From positions 1,860,001 to 1,924,000 of the forward strand of contig NZ_FOZG01000001.1 in the NCBI RefSeq assembly GCF_900113315.1: 64,000 nucleotides of DNA, in the 5' to 3' direction. The stretch is from Sphingomonas jatrophae (GTDB taxonomy: Bacteria; Pseudomonadota; Alphaproteobacteria; Sphingomonadales; Sphingomonadaceae). This document shows positions 49,873 to 57,754 of the stretch, one piece after another. The translations under genes and the position numbers were made by a program. Under the pieces are notes generated by a model. The model was given only the letters and a program-made list of their open reading frames with translations, searched no databases and had not been told where the DNA came from. The stretch's first letter is position 1; every line of letters begins with the position of its first letter.

Positions 49873-52014
49873 TCAGCCCGCGGCCACCGCCTCCGCCGCG
49901 CCGCGGATCGCGCCCTCGATATAGGTGACGCCGGTCGCATCGCCGTAGGCGCGCACCGCAAGGCCCTGCGCCGCCAGCGCATCGGCCAGCGTCGTGTCGC
50001 CATGCGCGCCCATCGCGACGATGACATGGTCCGCCGCCACGCGCTGCGCTTGGCCCGCATTGTCGGTGAAGCTGACTGCGGACGCATCGATGGCGATGCC
50101 CGACGAGCCCGGGAACATCGCGACGCCATGCTCCTTCAGCTCGGCCAGCAGCCGCATGCGGCGCACCAGCAGCAAGCCGCCACCGAAGCGCGGCGCCTCG
50201 CCGACGACGGTGACGGTGCGGCCGCGCTCCATCAGGAACTCGGCGAGCTCCACGCCGACAAGCTCGCCGCCGATGATGACGATGTTCTGGCCGAGCGGCA
50301 TCCAGGTGTGCGTGGCCTTGCGCACCAGATCGAGGTTCGCCGTCGCACCCGTCATCGCGCCGACCTTGGTCGCCAGACGCGTCGTCCAGCTCGTCTTGCG
50401 CTTCAGGTCGCTGCTCGTCTCGCCCAGCATCATCGCGCGCATGTCGTCGCCGCTATAGACGTGGGGCAGGTCGTTGCCTGGGATCGGTGGCATGTCGCGC
50501 ACCGCGCCCGTCGCCACCATCACCAGATCGGGCTTGAGCGCGGCGATGGAGGCGGGCGTCGCCTCCGTGCCCAGCCGCACGTCGACGCGCGACGCCTCCA
50601 CCTGCCGCCGCAGCCAATCGAGCAGCCGCTCATTCGGTTCGTAGGCGAGGCCGGCGAAGCGCAGCGTGCCGCCGAGGCGATCCGATTTCTCCAGCAGGAT
50701 CACCTCGTCGCCGCTGGCATCCAGCCGCCGCGCCGCCTCCATGCCGCCGGGACCGCCGCCGACCACGACGACGCGGCGGCGCGGGTGCTTGGGCAGCCAG
50801 TCCTGCCCCTCAAAAGCGGTCTCCGGCCGCACCGCGCAGCGCACGGATTCGCGGAGGTAAGCGGTGCTGACGCAGGTGTAGCAATAGATGCACGGCCGCA
50901 CGTCGGCGATGCGGCCCTCGGCCAGCTTGTTGGGCAGCTCCGGGTCCGCCAGGATCTTGCGGCCCATGGCGAGGAAATCGAACCCGCCGGACTCGAGCGC
51001 CGCTTCCGCCGCATCCATCTCCAGACGGCCCGAGGCGATCACCGGGATGGAGAGGGCGCGCTTGATCGCGCGCGCCGCCTCCAGGTGGACGCCCGGCTCA
51101 TGCGGGATGTTGGAGGCGGAGTGGAGCTTGCCATTGCCGGTATCGTGATAGGCGGTGACGGTGATCGCGTCGGCGCCCGCGGCGGCGACCAGCGGCGCCA
51201 CGGTGCGCGCATCGTCGAGCGTGATGCCGACGTCCTTGCCCATCTCGCGCGAATCGAGCTTCACCCACATCGCGAAATCGGGGCCGACCGCCGCCCGCAC
51301 GGCGCGCACCACATCGAGCAGCAGCTTGGCGCGCTTCTCCAGCGAGCCGCCATAATCGTCGTCGCGCGTGTTGGTGGATGGCGACATGAAGGAGGACAGC
51401 AGATAGCCGTGGCCGCCGTGGATCTCGACGCCGTCGAAGCCGGCCCGCTGCGCGCGCACGGCCGCATCGGCGAACTGCTGCACGACATGGGCAATGTCCG
51501 CCGGCTCCAGCACCTTCACGGTCGGCATCACGCCGCCGGCGAACGCCGCCATCTCCTCGGGCAGGAAATAATCGGGGAAGTCGCCGGTAAAGGCGGGCGG
51601 GATGGCGGGTCCCCACAAGGGATGGCCGTCCTGCGCCGAATAGCCGGCGACGAGGCCGCCATGATGCAGCTGCGCCGCGATCTTGCCGCCCTCGGCATGC
51701 ACCGCCGCGACCAGCCGGGTGAGGCCGGGGAGGTAGCGATCGTCCGAAATGCCCGTCTGGTTGGGCGAAACCTGCCCGACCGGCAGCGCGACGCCCGTCA
51801 CGCCCATCACGATCAGCCCCGCGCCGCCCTTCGCCTGCGCGACATGATAGTCGATCAGCCGCTGGCTGACCTGCCCGTCAGGCTCGGACAGGCTGACGCC
51901 CATTGCGGTGACGATCATGCGGTTCTTGATCGTCAGCGCGCCGATCCGCCCTTCGGACAGGAGGTTCGGGTGGCTGTTCGCGCGGGGGCGGGGGGCGGTG
52001 CGGGCTTGCGCCAT
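49873..52014 (-). CDS. Old yellow enzyme with 4Fe-4S and FAD domains (dienoyl-CoA reductase type)
   Basis: Multidomain reductase of about 713 residues. The N-terminal FMN TIM barrel has LTIKNRMIVTAMGVSLSE, AAQLHHGG, and FDGVEIHGGHGYLLSSFMSP. The 4Fe-4S cluster is in CIYCYTC with a fourth Cys 11 residues on, then a FAD/NAD(P) domain with VVVVGGGPGGMEAARRLDAS and IVIIGGELVGVELAEFLMER. This is the 2,4-dienoyl-CoA reductase layout, also used by BaiCD/BaiH bile-acid reductases. It probably reduces a conjugated enone or dienone. ATG 52014 has GAGAGG nine bases upstream; ATG 52023 is an alternative. Confidence 0.92.
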   Translation of the reverse strand: MAQARTAPRPRANSHPNLLSEGRIGALTIKNRMIVTAMGVSLSEPDGQVSQRLIDYHVAQAKGGAGLIVMGVTGVALPVGQVSPNQTGISDDRYLPGLTRLVAAVHAEGGKIAAQLHHGGLVAGYSAQDGHPLWGPAIPPAFTGDFPDYFLPEEMAAFAGGVMPTVKVLEPADIAHVVQQFADAAVRAQRAGFDGVEIHGGHGYLLSSFMSPSTNTRDDDYGGSLEKRAKLLLDVVRAVRAAVGPDFAMWVKLDSREMGKDVGITLDDARTVAPLVAAAGADAITVTAYHDTGNGKLHSASNIPHEPGVHLEAARAIKRALSIPVIASGRLEMDAAEAALESGGFDFLAMGRKILADPELPNKLAEGRIADVRPCIYCYTCVSTAYLRESVRCAVRPETAFEGQDWLPKHPRRRVVVVGGGPGGMEAARRLDASGDEVILLEKSDRLGGTLRFAGLAYEPNERLLDWLRRQVEASRVDVRLGTEATPASIAALKPDLVMVATGAVRDMPPIPGNDLPHVYSGDDMRAMMLGETSSDLKRKTSWTTRLATKVGAMTGATANLDLVRKATHTWMPLGQNIVIIGGELVGVELAEFLMERGRTVTVVGEAPRFGGGLLLVRRMRLLAELKEHGVAMFPGSSGIAIDASAVSFTDNAGQAQRVAADHVIVAMGAHGDTTLADALAAQGLAVRAYGDATGVTYIEGAIRGAAEAVAAG

Positions 52015-52039
52015 CTTGGTCATCCTCTCGGTCGCGCGC

Positions 52040-52759
52040 TCAGGCGAGCTTGCGATATTCATACTGGCTGGTGGGGAGCACGTGGATGCCGCCCGGCATC
52101 TCGATGAAGCGTCCGCAGCTTTCCATCATCAGCGCGCTGTTGGCGGCGAACTTCTCAGGGTCGTCCACCGCATCGTAGAAGACGCGCGCATCCTGCATGG
52201 CGGCGGCCGGGAAACATTCCTCGACGATGCCGCCATAGGGATAGGCGCCCTCCGTCAGTGGGCGGGCGACGACGTGCTGGACATATTCGAAATTGGCCTG
52301 CGTCTCGATGCCGACGGCGGTGTGCAGCACCTGCCAGTTATGCAGCCATTCGTCCGGCGTGTAGCAATCGGGCCGGCGGATGAAGCAGAATTGCGACCAG
52401 CCTTCCGTCCGCTCGCCTTCGCGTGAGGGGTGCTGGGTGTTGGGGATGATGGTCGATTCAGTCACCAGCCACGCGTCGATCCGGGCCGCCGCGGCGGACA
52501 GGGCATCGTCCACCGGCTGGCGGAAGGCGGTATGCGCCACGTCGACCCAGACCTGCGCGACGGCGTCCATCTGCTCGCCGGGGCCGGGCTGGCGCAGCGC
52601 CTCGGCGGCGGCGACGTCCGCATCCTGGAGGTTGAGGCGGAGCGCGCGGACGTTCGGCAGCGCGAGCAAAGCGGGTGCCGCCTCGTCCTTCAGGCGCGCG
52701 TTCAGCGCTTCGCGATCCTCGCCCGGCCGGCGCCACAGCGCATAAACGATCTTTTCCAT
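52040..52759 (-). CDS. EthD-like protein
   Basis: Protein of 239 residues that reads as two ferredoxin-like halves: MEKIVYALWRRPGEDREALN at the start and SQFCFIRRPDCYTPDEWLHN with WQVLHTAVGIETQANFEYVQ later, the second half matching the EthD pattern with the conserved His. GGCGAGAG precedes ATG 52759. It is 8 bp after the KSI-like gene and 25 bp before the oxidoreductase. Small companion protein or isomerase; no catalytic residues can be named. Confidence 0.78.
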   Translation of the reverse strand: MEKIVYALWRRPGEDREALNARLKDEAAPALLALPNVRALRLNLQDADVAAAEALRQPGPGEQMDAVAQVWVDVAHTAFRQPVDDALSAAAARIDAWLVTESTIIPNTQHPSREGERTEGWSQFCFIRRPDCYTPDEWLHNWQVLHTAVGIETQANFEYVQHVVARPLTEGAYPYGGIVEECFPAAAMQDARVFYDAVDDPEKFAANSALMMESCGRFIEMPGGIHVLPTSQYEYRKLA

Positions 52760-52767
52760 CTCTCGCC

Positions 52768-53163
52768 TCAATCGCCAGAAGTAACGGGATCCTCGGAGAC
52801 GTCCTCCGGACCCCAGAAGCCGCGCAGGCTGGTGATCAGCCCGTCCTCGTCGAAGGTGCACACGTCCAGCGATCGGATCAGCAGCCGCGGGCTGCCGGGC
52901 GGCGTGAAGCGCACGTCAAACGCGATTGCCGCCTCCGCCCCGTGCGATCCGCGCGGCGGCCCGATCAGGTCGATCCGCGCGCCGTAGGCCGCGCCGTCGC
53001 GGAACAGCTGCGCCATCTCCGCGCGCTGCTTGATCGGCGTGCCGACCGGATCCTCCATGACGGCATCGGGCGCGAACAAGGCGAGCAGGCCATCCGCGTC
53101 GCCCGCATTGGTGCGATCGACATAGGCCTGCAACGCAGCCTTCATCACCTGCTGGTCCGGCAT
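52768..53163 (-). CDS. Ketosteroid isomerase-like protein
   Basis: SnoaL/NTF2-fold protein of 131 residues that lines up by eye with delta5-3-ketosteroid isomerase. Its catalytic residues fall at nearly the same numbers: Tyr14 (QAYVDRTNAGD), Asp38 (MEDPVG) and Asp100 (SLDVCTF, Asp99 in the classical enzyme). That enzyme moves the 5,6 double bond of 3-ketosteroids into conjugation. GGGGAGAGGGC precedes ATG 53163. First gene of an operon with an EthD-like protein, a dienone-type reductase and a TIM-barrel isomerase. Substrate could also be a related polycyclic ketone. Confidence 0.82.
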   Translation of the reverse strand: MPDQQVMKAALQAYVDRTNAGDADGLLALFAPDAVMEDPVGTPIKQRAEMAQLFRDGAAYGARIDLIGPPRGSHGAEAAIAFDVRFTPPGSPRLLIRSLDVCTFDEDGLITSLRGFWGPEDVSEDPVTSGD

Positions 53164-53205
53164 GCCCTCTCCCCGCCGCGGCGCGCTTTGCGCACCTGCC
53201 CGGCA

Positions 53206-53250
53206 CCGCTTTCGTGGCAATTTCGGACCTCCGGAGCAAGCGGAAAGCGG
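53206..53250. promoter_or_regulatory. Inverted repeat in the KSI/SnoaL divergent region
   Basis: CCGCTTTC (53206-53213) mirrors GAAAGCGG (53243-53250), with the palindrome CTCCGGAG at 53229-53236 in between, inside a 138-bp divergent region. Could be a regulator site or a stem. Role not shown. Confidence 0.35.
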
Positions 53251-53301
53251 ATTGCGTAGCGGGCGCGGGGCTTCTAGCGACAGGCCCGGGGAGGAGCCGG
53301 G

Positions 53302-53814
53302 ATGCAGGAACTGCTCGACAGGATCGCGCTTGCTGATCTGGTGGCGCTTTATTGCCGCGGCTGCGACCGGCGCGATTTCGCGCTGGTCCGCTCGCTTTAC
53401 CATGACGATGCGATCGACGATCACGGTGCGATGTTCCGCGGCGGCCCGGACGAGTTCGTCGCCTGGCTGCCGACCGCAATGGCGCCGTGGGAGCTGACGG
53501 TGCACAGCATCACCAACAGCCTGTTCGCGATCCAGGGCGACAAGGCGGAGGGCGAGCATCACGTCCGCGCCTATCACCGCACGCACGGCGAGCGGCGGCG
53601 CGAATATGTCGTCCATGGCCGCTATCTCGACCGCTATGAGCGGCGGGACGGCAAATGGAAGTTCATCCACCGCTCGCTGGTGTTCGATTCGGGCGACATC
53701 GTCGACATCGACGAGGATCGCTACGCCCAGATCAGCAAGGACGCCGCGCCCGGCACCGCGGACGAGCGCGACCCCTCCTGGGGCCTGAAGATGCTTGCGG
53801 CGAGGAGAGGGTGA
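53302..53814 (+). CDS. SnoaL-like (nuclear transport factor 2) protein
   Basis: Protein of 170 residues with the SnoaL-4 pattern: LLDRIALADLVALYCRGCDR, RDFALVRSLYHDDAIDDHGA, FVAWLPTAMAPWELTVHSI and VVHGRYLDRYERRDGKWKFI with the conserved Trp-Lys-Phe strand. This type often sits beside aromatic or terpenoid oxygenases and can be a dehydratase or binding protein. GGGGAGGAGCCGGG precedes ATG 53302. It is coupled to the alcohol dehydrogenase at 53814 by a one-base overlap (TGATG). Confidence 0.82.
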   Translation: MQELLDRIALADLVALYCRGCDRRDFALVRSLYHDDAIDDHGAMFRGGPDEFVAWLPTAMAPWELTVHSITNSLFAIQGDKAEGEHHVRAYHRTHGERRREYVVHGRYLDRYERRDGKWKFIHRSLVFDSGDIVDIDEDRYAQISKDAAPGTADERDPSWGLKMLAARRG

Positions 53815-54887
53815 TGCGCGGGATCGTATTCGATGGCGGCCGCCTGCAATTGACCGACGCCCTGACGGTGCGCGATCCGGGGCCGGGCGAGGTGAAGGTG
53901 CGCGTGCTGCGCTCCGGCATCTGCCACAGCGACCTCAACATGGTGGACAGTGGCATGATCCGCACGCCCATCGTGCTCGGCCACGAGGCGGCGGGCGAGG
54001 TGATGGCGCTCGGCCCCGGCGTCACCGACTTCGCGGTGGGCGACCGCGTGATGGTCGGCACGCAGACGCCGTGCGGGGAATGCCGCGAATGTGCGCGCGG
54101 CGCGCCGGCCAATTGCGACGTGACATGGGGCATGGTCGCGCCGCAGCCGTTCGAGTGGGACGGGCGGCCGACCTACAGCTTCTCCAACGTCTCCTCCTTC
54201 GCCGGCGAGATCGTCGCCAAGACGGGGCAGCTGTTCCGCACCGGCGATCTGCCGCCCGAACAGGCGGCGCTGATCGGCTGCGCGGTCTCGACCGGCTATG
54301 CCGCGGCGCGCACGCTCGGCCAGGTCGGCGCGGGGGACCGGGTGGTGGTGATCGGCGTCGGCGGCATCGGCGTGAATGCGATTGCGGGCGCCGCACTGGC
54401 GGGGGCCGAGGTGCTCGCGGTCGATCTCAACCTGGCCAAGGAGCAGGCGGCGCGCGATGCGGGCGCCACCGACTTCCTGCTGGCGACGCGGGCGATGGAT
54501 GCGGAGGGGCTCGCCACGGCGCTGCGCGATGCGTTCGATCCGATCGACGTGGCGATCGAGTGCAGCGGTGCCGGCGTCGCCGCGGAAGCGTCGATCCTCG
54601 CCACCAAGCGCGGCGGTCGCGTCGTCCTGATCGGGCAGAGCGGGGCGGGCGCACGGGCGAGCTTCGATCTCAACGGTCTGACGATGGGCAAGGAAATCGT
54701 CGCCCGCCTGAACGGCGGCGCGCGGCCGGCGGAGGATTATCCGACGCTGATCGCGCTGGCGCAGGACCGCCGCATCGATCTTGGCCGCCAGGTCACGCAG
54801 GTGTGGCCGCTGGCCGAATTCGAGGCGGCGATCGCGGCGCTCCATTCGGGGGCCGTGACGCGCGCGGTGCTCGATCATACCGCCTGA
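53814..54887 (+). CDS. Zinc-dependent alcohol dehydrogenase (MDR family)
   Basis: Medium-chain dehydrogenase of 357 residues. Catalytic zinc ligands are in SGICHSDLNMVDSG and GHEAAGEV, the structural zinc loop is CGECRECARGAPANC, and the NAD loop is GVGGIGVNAIAGAALAGAEV. It converts an alcohol to aldehyde or ketone with NAD. The ATG follows CGAGGAGAGGGTG. Its 3' end overlaps the convergent lysR stop by 13 bp. Substrate unknown; it could follow the Rieske or P450 step. Confidence 0.92.
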   Translation: MRGIVFDGGRLQLTDALTVRDPGPGEVKVRVLRSGICHSDLNMVDSGMIRTPIVLGHEAAGEVMALGPGVTDFAVGDRVMVGTQTPCGECRECARGAPANCDVTWGMVAPQPFEWDGRPTYSFSNVSSFAGEIVAKTGQLFRTGDLPPEQAALIGCAVSTGYAAARTLGQVGAGDRVVVIGVGGIGVNAIAGAALAGAEVLAVDLNLAKEQAARDAGATDFLLATRAMDAEGLATALRDAFDPIDVAIECSGAGVAAEASILATKRGGRVVLIGQSGAGARASFDLNGLTMGKEIVARLNGGARPAEDYPTLIALAQDRRIDLGRQVTQVWPLAEFEAAIAALHSGAVTRAVLDHTA

Positions 54888-55720
54888 GCGCCGAGCCGGA
54901 CGGCGATCCGCTCCGCCAGCCTTTGGGTGAGCGCGGCGGCGGCGGCGCTCTGCGGCGTGTCCGCGCGGTGGAGCAGCCAGAGGCCCGTGTCGAAGCGCGG
55001 ATCGGGCGGGGCGATCCGCTCCAGCACAGGATCGTCGTCGGCGGCGAAGCAGCACAGCCATGCTTTCCCGACGCCGCTCCGCACCGCCTGCGCCAGCGCG
55101 CCCCAGCTGCTGAAGCGGATCGCACCGGGCGCATCGTCGCCGCTATTGGCGGCGGTCCAGTGGCGGGGCAGTGCCAGCTCCACCTCCTCGCCCCAGCAGA
55201 GCGGCGGACCCTCGGGCGTGCCGCGGCGGGCGTAACGCGCCTGCGTGACGATGCCCGCCTGCCGTCCCGCCAGCCGCCGCGGCACCGCACGGATCAGCGC
55301 GAGGGCGAGGTCCGCGCGCCGGAGCGTCACCGCTTCCACCGGGTCGATCGCGTGGACCAGCTCGATCGCCGGGCCGCCGGACGGCGCAGCGGCGCCCAGC
55401 TCGGCCATCAGCTCCACCACCAGCCCGGCGCTGCTGGCGATGCGCAACGGCGCAGGGTCGGGCGGGGCGAGTGCGATGCGCCGCAGCACCTCGGCAATCT
55501 CCGTCTCTACGCGCGCGCCCGCCTCCAGCAGCAGCCGGCCCGCCTCGGTCGGCTCGGGCCCGGTCGGCGTCTCGCGAAACAAAGCGGTCTGGAGCGAGGC
55601 TTCCAGCGCAGCGACACGCCGGCCGATCGTCGTGCGGTTCAGCCCGAGCTGCGGCCCGGCCGCGCTGTAGGAGCCCGCGCGCACCGCGGTGAGGAAGACG
55701 CGAAGATCGTTCCAGTCCAT
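54875..55720 (-). CDS. LysR-family transcriptional regulator
   Basis: Regulator of 281 residues with a compact N-terminal winged HTH: MDWNDLRVFLTAVRAGSYSA, AAGPQLGLNRTTIGRRVAAL, EASLQTALFRETPTGPEPTE. The C-terminal part is a LysR co-inducer domain, weakly conserved. ATG 55720 follows CACGGGG; an upstream ATG would put extra residues before the HTH. Divergent from the Rieske gene at 55858, and the perfect palindrome at 55734 lies in between, so it almost surely controls that gene. Confidence 0.87.
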   Translation of the reverse strand: MDWNDLRVFLTAVRAGSYSAAGPQLGLNRTTIGRRVAALEASLQTALFRETPTGPEPTEAGRLLLEAGARVETEIAEVLRRIALAPPDPAPLRIASSAGLVVELMAELGAAAPSGGPAIELVHAIDPVEAVTLRRADLALALIRAVPRRLAGRQAGIVTQARYARRGTPEGPPLCWGEEVELALPRHWTAANSGDDAPGAIRFSSWGALAQAVRSGVGKAWLCCFAADDDPVLERIAPPDPRFDTGLWLLHRADTPQSAAAAALTQRLAERIAVRLGAQAV

Positions 55721-55733
55721 CCCCGTGCAATGA

Positions 55734-55750
55734 TGCACACCCGGTGTGCA
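55734..55750. promoter_or_regulatory. LysR-type operator palindrome
   Basis: TGCACACCCGGTGTGCA has perfect 8-bp arms around one base and includes the T-N11-A pattern of LysR recognition sites. It lies 14 bp upstream of lysR and about 108 bp before the Rieske gene. Confidence 0.7.
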
Positions 55751-55857
55751 GATCAAGTGCGTCGCCCGTCCCCCTCGCGAACTACGCCAATCGATGCTAT
55801 GTCGGATGCAAAGGCGTGTCCGGCGTGGCCGACGCGCGCTGGGATGAGGATCGGGTA

Positions 55858-56937
55858 ATGGCGACCAGTAAGGATTATGGCCTGGGCGAGCATCGCTTCC
55901 CCCGCGGCTGGTTCATGATCGCAGGCGCGGACGAGGCGACGACCAAGCCGCAGGCGGTGCGCTTCTTCGGGCAGGACATGGTGCTCTATCGCGGCGAGAC
56001 GGGCACGCCCCACCTGGTCGAGGCCTATTGCCCGCACATGGGCGCGCACCTCGCCAAGAACTCGACCTCCTACATCGTGCTCGACGGCGAGCAGGTGCAG
56101 GGCGATTCGATCCGCTGCCCGTTCCACGGCTGGCGCTTCGACGGCAAGGGCCAGTGCGATCACGTGCCCTATTCCAAGTTCGTGCCCAAGGCGGCGCAGC
56201 TGAAGACCTTCCACGTCGTCGAGCGCGCCGGCATCATCTGGATGTGGCATGACGAGGAAGGGCTGGAGCCGGAGTGGGAGCTGCCGAGCTTCGGCAACCA
56301 TTATGATGCGCCCGGCTGGGTCAACTGGAAGATCGACTTCATGGGCGACCTGCCCGTGCACGGCATCGAGATCGTCGACAACATGGCCGATTTCGGCCAC
56401 TTCGTGCCGATCCACGGGGCGATGGACTTCACCTACTTCGCCAACGAGTTCAAGGACCACATCGTCCACCAATATTACAGCGCCGGCCACCGCACGCTGA
56501 CCGCGGCGGAGGGCGACCAGCTGGTGCTCGACACGTGGTATGAAGGGCCGGGCTTCCTCCAGTCGGAGATGGCGGGCGAGTATGACTCGTTCATCATGAT
56601 CGCCAACACGCCGATCGACGACGGCCTCAGCCGCACGTGGCACGCGCTGATGGTGCAGGTGCATGACGGTTCGCGCGAGACCAACGATGCCGATCGCGCC
56701 GCCGCGCTCGCCTATCAGGAGGGCAGCCGCCTCGCCTTCGCGCAGGATGTCGAGATCTGGCAGAACAAGCGCGCCTGCCTCGCCCCGCTCGCGCTGCCGA
56801 ACGACGGGCCCTATGGCAAGGTGCGGATCTGGTACAAGCAGTTCTACAATCCGCGCGCGCAGGCGGAAACCTTCCAGAAGCGCGTGAACGGCCTCGTCGT
56901 CACGCACGATACCCGTCCCGACAGCAAGGCCGCCTGA
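55858..56937 (+). CDS. Rieske oxygenase large subunit, KshA-like (second copy)
   Basis: Non-heme iron oxygenase of 359 residues. The Rieske motif is CPHMGAHLAKN and, after a longer insert, RCPFHGWRFDGKG; the iron site fits DNMADFGHFVPIHG. The insert and the C-terminal half (WKIDFMGDLPVHGIEIVDNM) are typical of 3-ketosteroid 9-alpha-hydroxylase oxygenases. It is more KshA-like than the copy at 27672. No ferredoxin reductase (KshB) is nearby. ATG 55858 with upstream GAGG. Divergent from lysR, followed by two SDR genes, so it forms its own unit. Confidence 0.9.
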   Translation: MATSKDYGLGEHRFPRGWFMIAGADEATTKPQAVRFFGQDMVLYRGETGTPHLVEAYCPHMGAHLAKNSTSYIVLDGEQVQGDSIRCPFHGWRFDGKGQCDHVPYSKFVPKAAQLKTFHVVERAGIIWMWHDEEGLEPEWELPSFGNHYDAPGWVNWKIDFMGDLPVHGIEIVDNMADFGHFVPIHGAMDFTYFANEFKDHIVHQYYSAGHRTLTAAEGDQLVLDTWYEGPGFLQSEMAGEYDSFIMIANTPIDDGLSRTWHALMVQVHDGSRETNDADRAAALAYQEGSRLAFAQDVEIWQNKRACLAPLALPNDGPYGKVRIWYKQFYNPRAQAETFQKRVNGLVVTHDTRPDSKAA

Positions 56938-56986
56938 TCGCGGCCTTGCCCCGGCCGCTTGAGGCCGGGTGATCTGGGGGGACGGC

Positions 56987-57754
56987 TTGGCTACATTTCC
57001 TGACGGCTGCACGCTGCTGTTCGGCGGCAGCGGCGGCATTGGCAGCGGCATCTCGCGCGTGTTCGCGGCGGGCGGCAGCGACATCGCCATCGTCTATCGC
57101 AGCAATGCGGATCGCGCCGCCGCCGTCGCGGGGGAAGCGGAGGCGGCGGGCCGCCGCGCGACGATCCATGCCGCCGACGTGACCGACGAGGCATCGGTGC
57201 GCGCGGTGGTGGCGGCGGCGATCGCCACGCATGGCCGCGTGCACAGCGTCGTCTGGGCGGCGGGGCCGCTCGTCAACCAGCGCTATCTGGCCGAGACGCC
57301 GATGGACGAATGGCGCCACGCCTTCGAGGTGGAGGTGCACGGCTTCTTCCGCGTGGCGCAGGCGCTGATCCCGCACATGCGCGAGAGCGGCGGCGGCAGC
57401 TTCGTGACGCTCGGCTCTGCGGGGCATGACTGGTGGCCCGCGCGCGACGGCATGTCCGTCGCGGTCAAGGCATCGAACGAGCAACTGGTGCAGGGCATCG
57501 CCAAGGAAGAGGGGCGCTACCGCATCCGCGCCAATTCGGTGCTGGTCGGCGTGATCGAGGCGGGGCAGCTGCACGAGCTTCAGCGCCTGGGCCAGATCGA
57601 CCAGCGCTGGATCGACAACACGCACCGCCTGCTGTGCCTTAAGCGCTTCGGCACGGCGGAGGAGATCGGCCACGCCTGCCTGTTCTTTGCATCGAACGAG
57701 GCGGCCTACGTGACCGGCCAGCGCATCTCGGTTTCAGGGGGATTTGGGGTATGA
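56987..57754 (+). CDS. SDR-family protein with a substituted catalytic tyrosine
   Basis: Short-chain dehydrogenase-like protein of 255 residues with the cofactor loop GGSGGIGSG and the fold features VVWAAGPLVNQRY and a C-terminal AAYVTGQRISVSGG. The YxxxK motif reads SVAVK in DGMSVAVKASNEQ, so the tyrosine is missing while Lys is kept; Ser of LGSAGHDWW remains. The start is probably a TTG at 56987 with GGGGGGA before it. Coupled to the next SDR (4-bp overlap). Either a weak or altered enzyme or a partner protein. Confidence 0.82.
   Translation: MATFPDGCTLLFGGSGGIGSGISRVFAAGGSDIAIVYRSNADRAAAVAGEAEAAGRRATIHAADVTDEASVRAVVAAAIATHGRVHSVVWAAGPLVNQRYLAETPMDEWRHAFEVEVHGFFRVAQALIPHMRESGGGSFVTLGSAGHDWWPARDGMSVAVKASNEQLVQGIAKEEGRYRIRANSVLVGVIEAGQLHELQRLGQIDQRWIDNTHRLLCLKRFGTAEEIGHACLFFASNEAAYVTGQRISVSGGFGV

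Noticed and set aside
48814-52107. 1097-codon plus-strand frame over the isomerase and old yellow enzyme
   Set aside because: Low-complexity Arg/His/Gln sequence antisense to genes with clear motifs.
55744-55857. N-terminal extension of the second Rieske oxygenase
   Set aside because: The added residues lie in the lysR operator region; ATG 55858 gives the normal family N-terminus.
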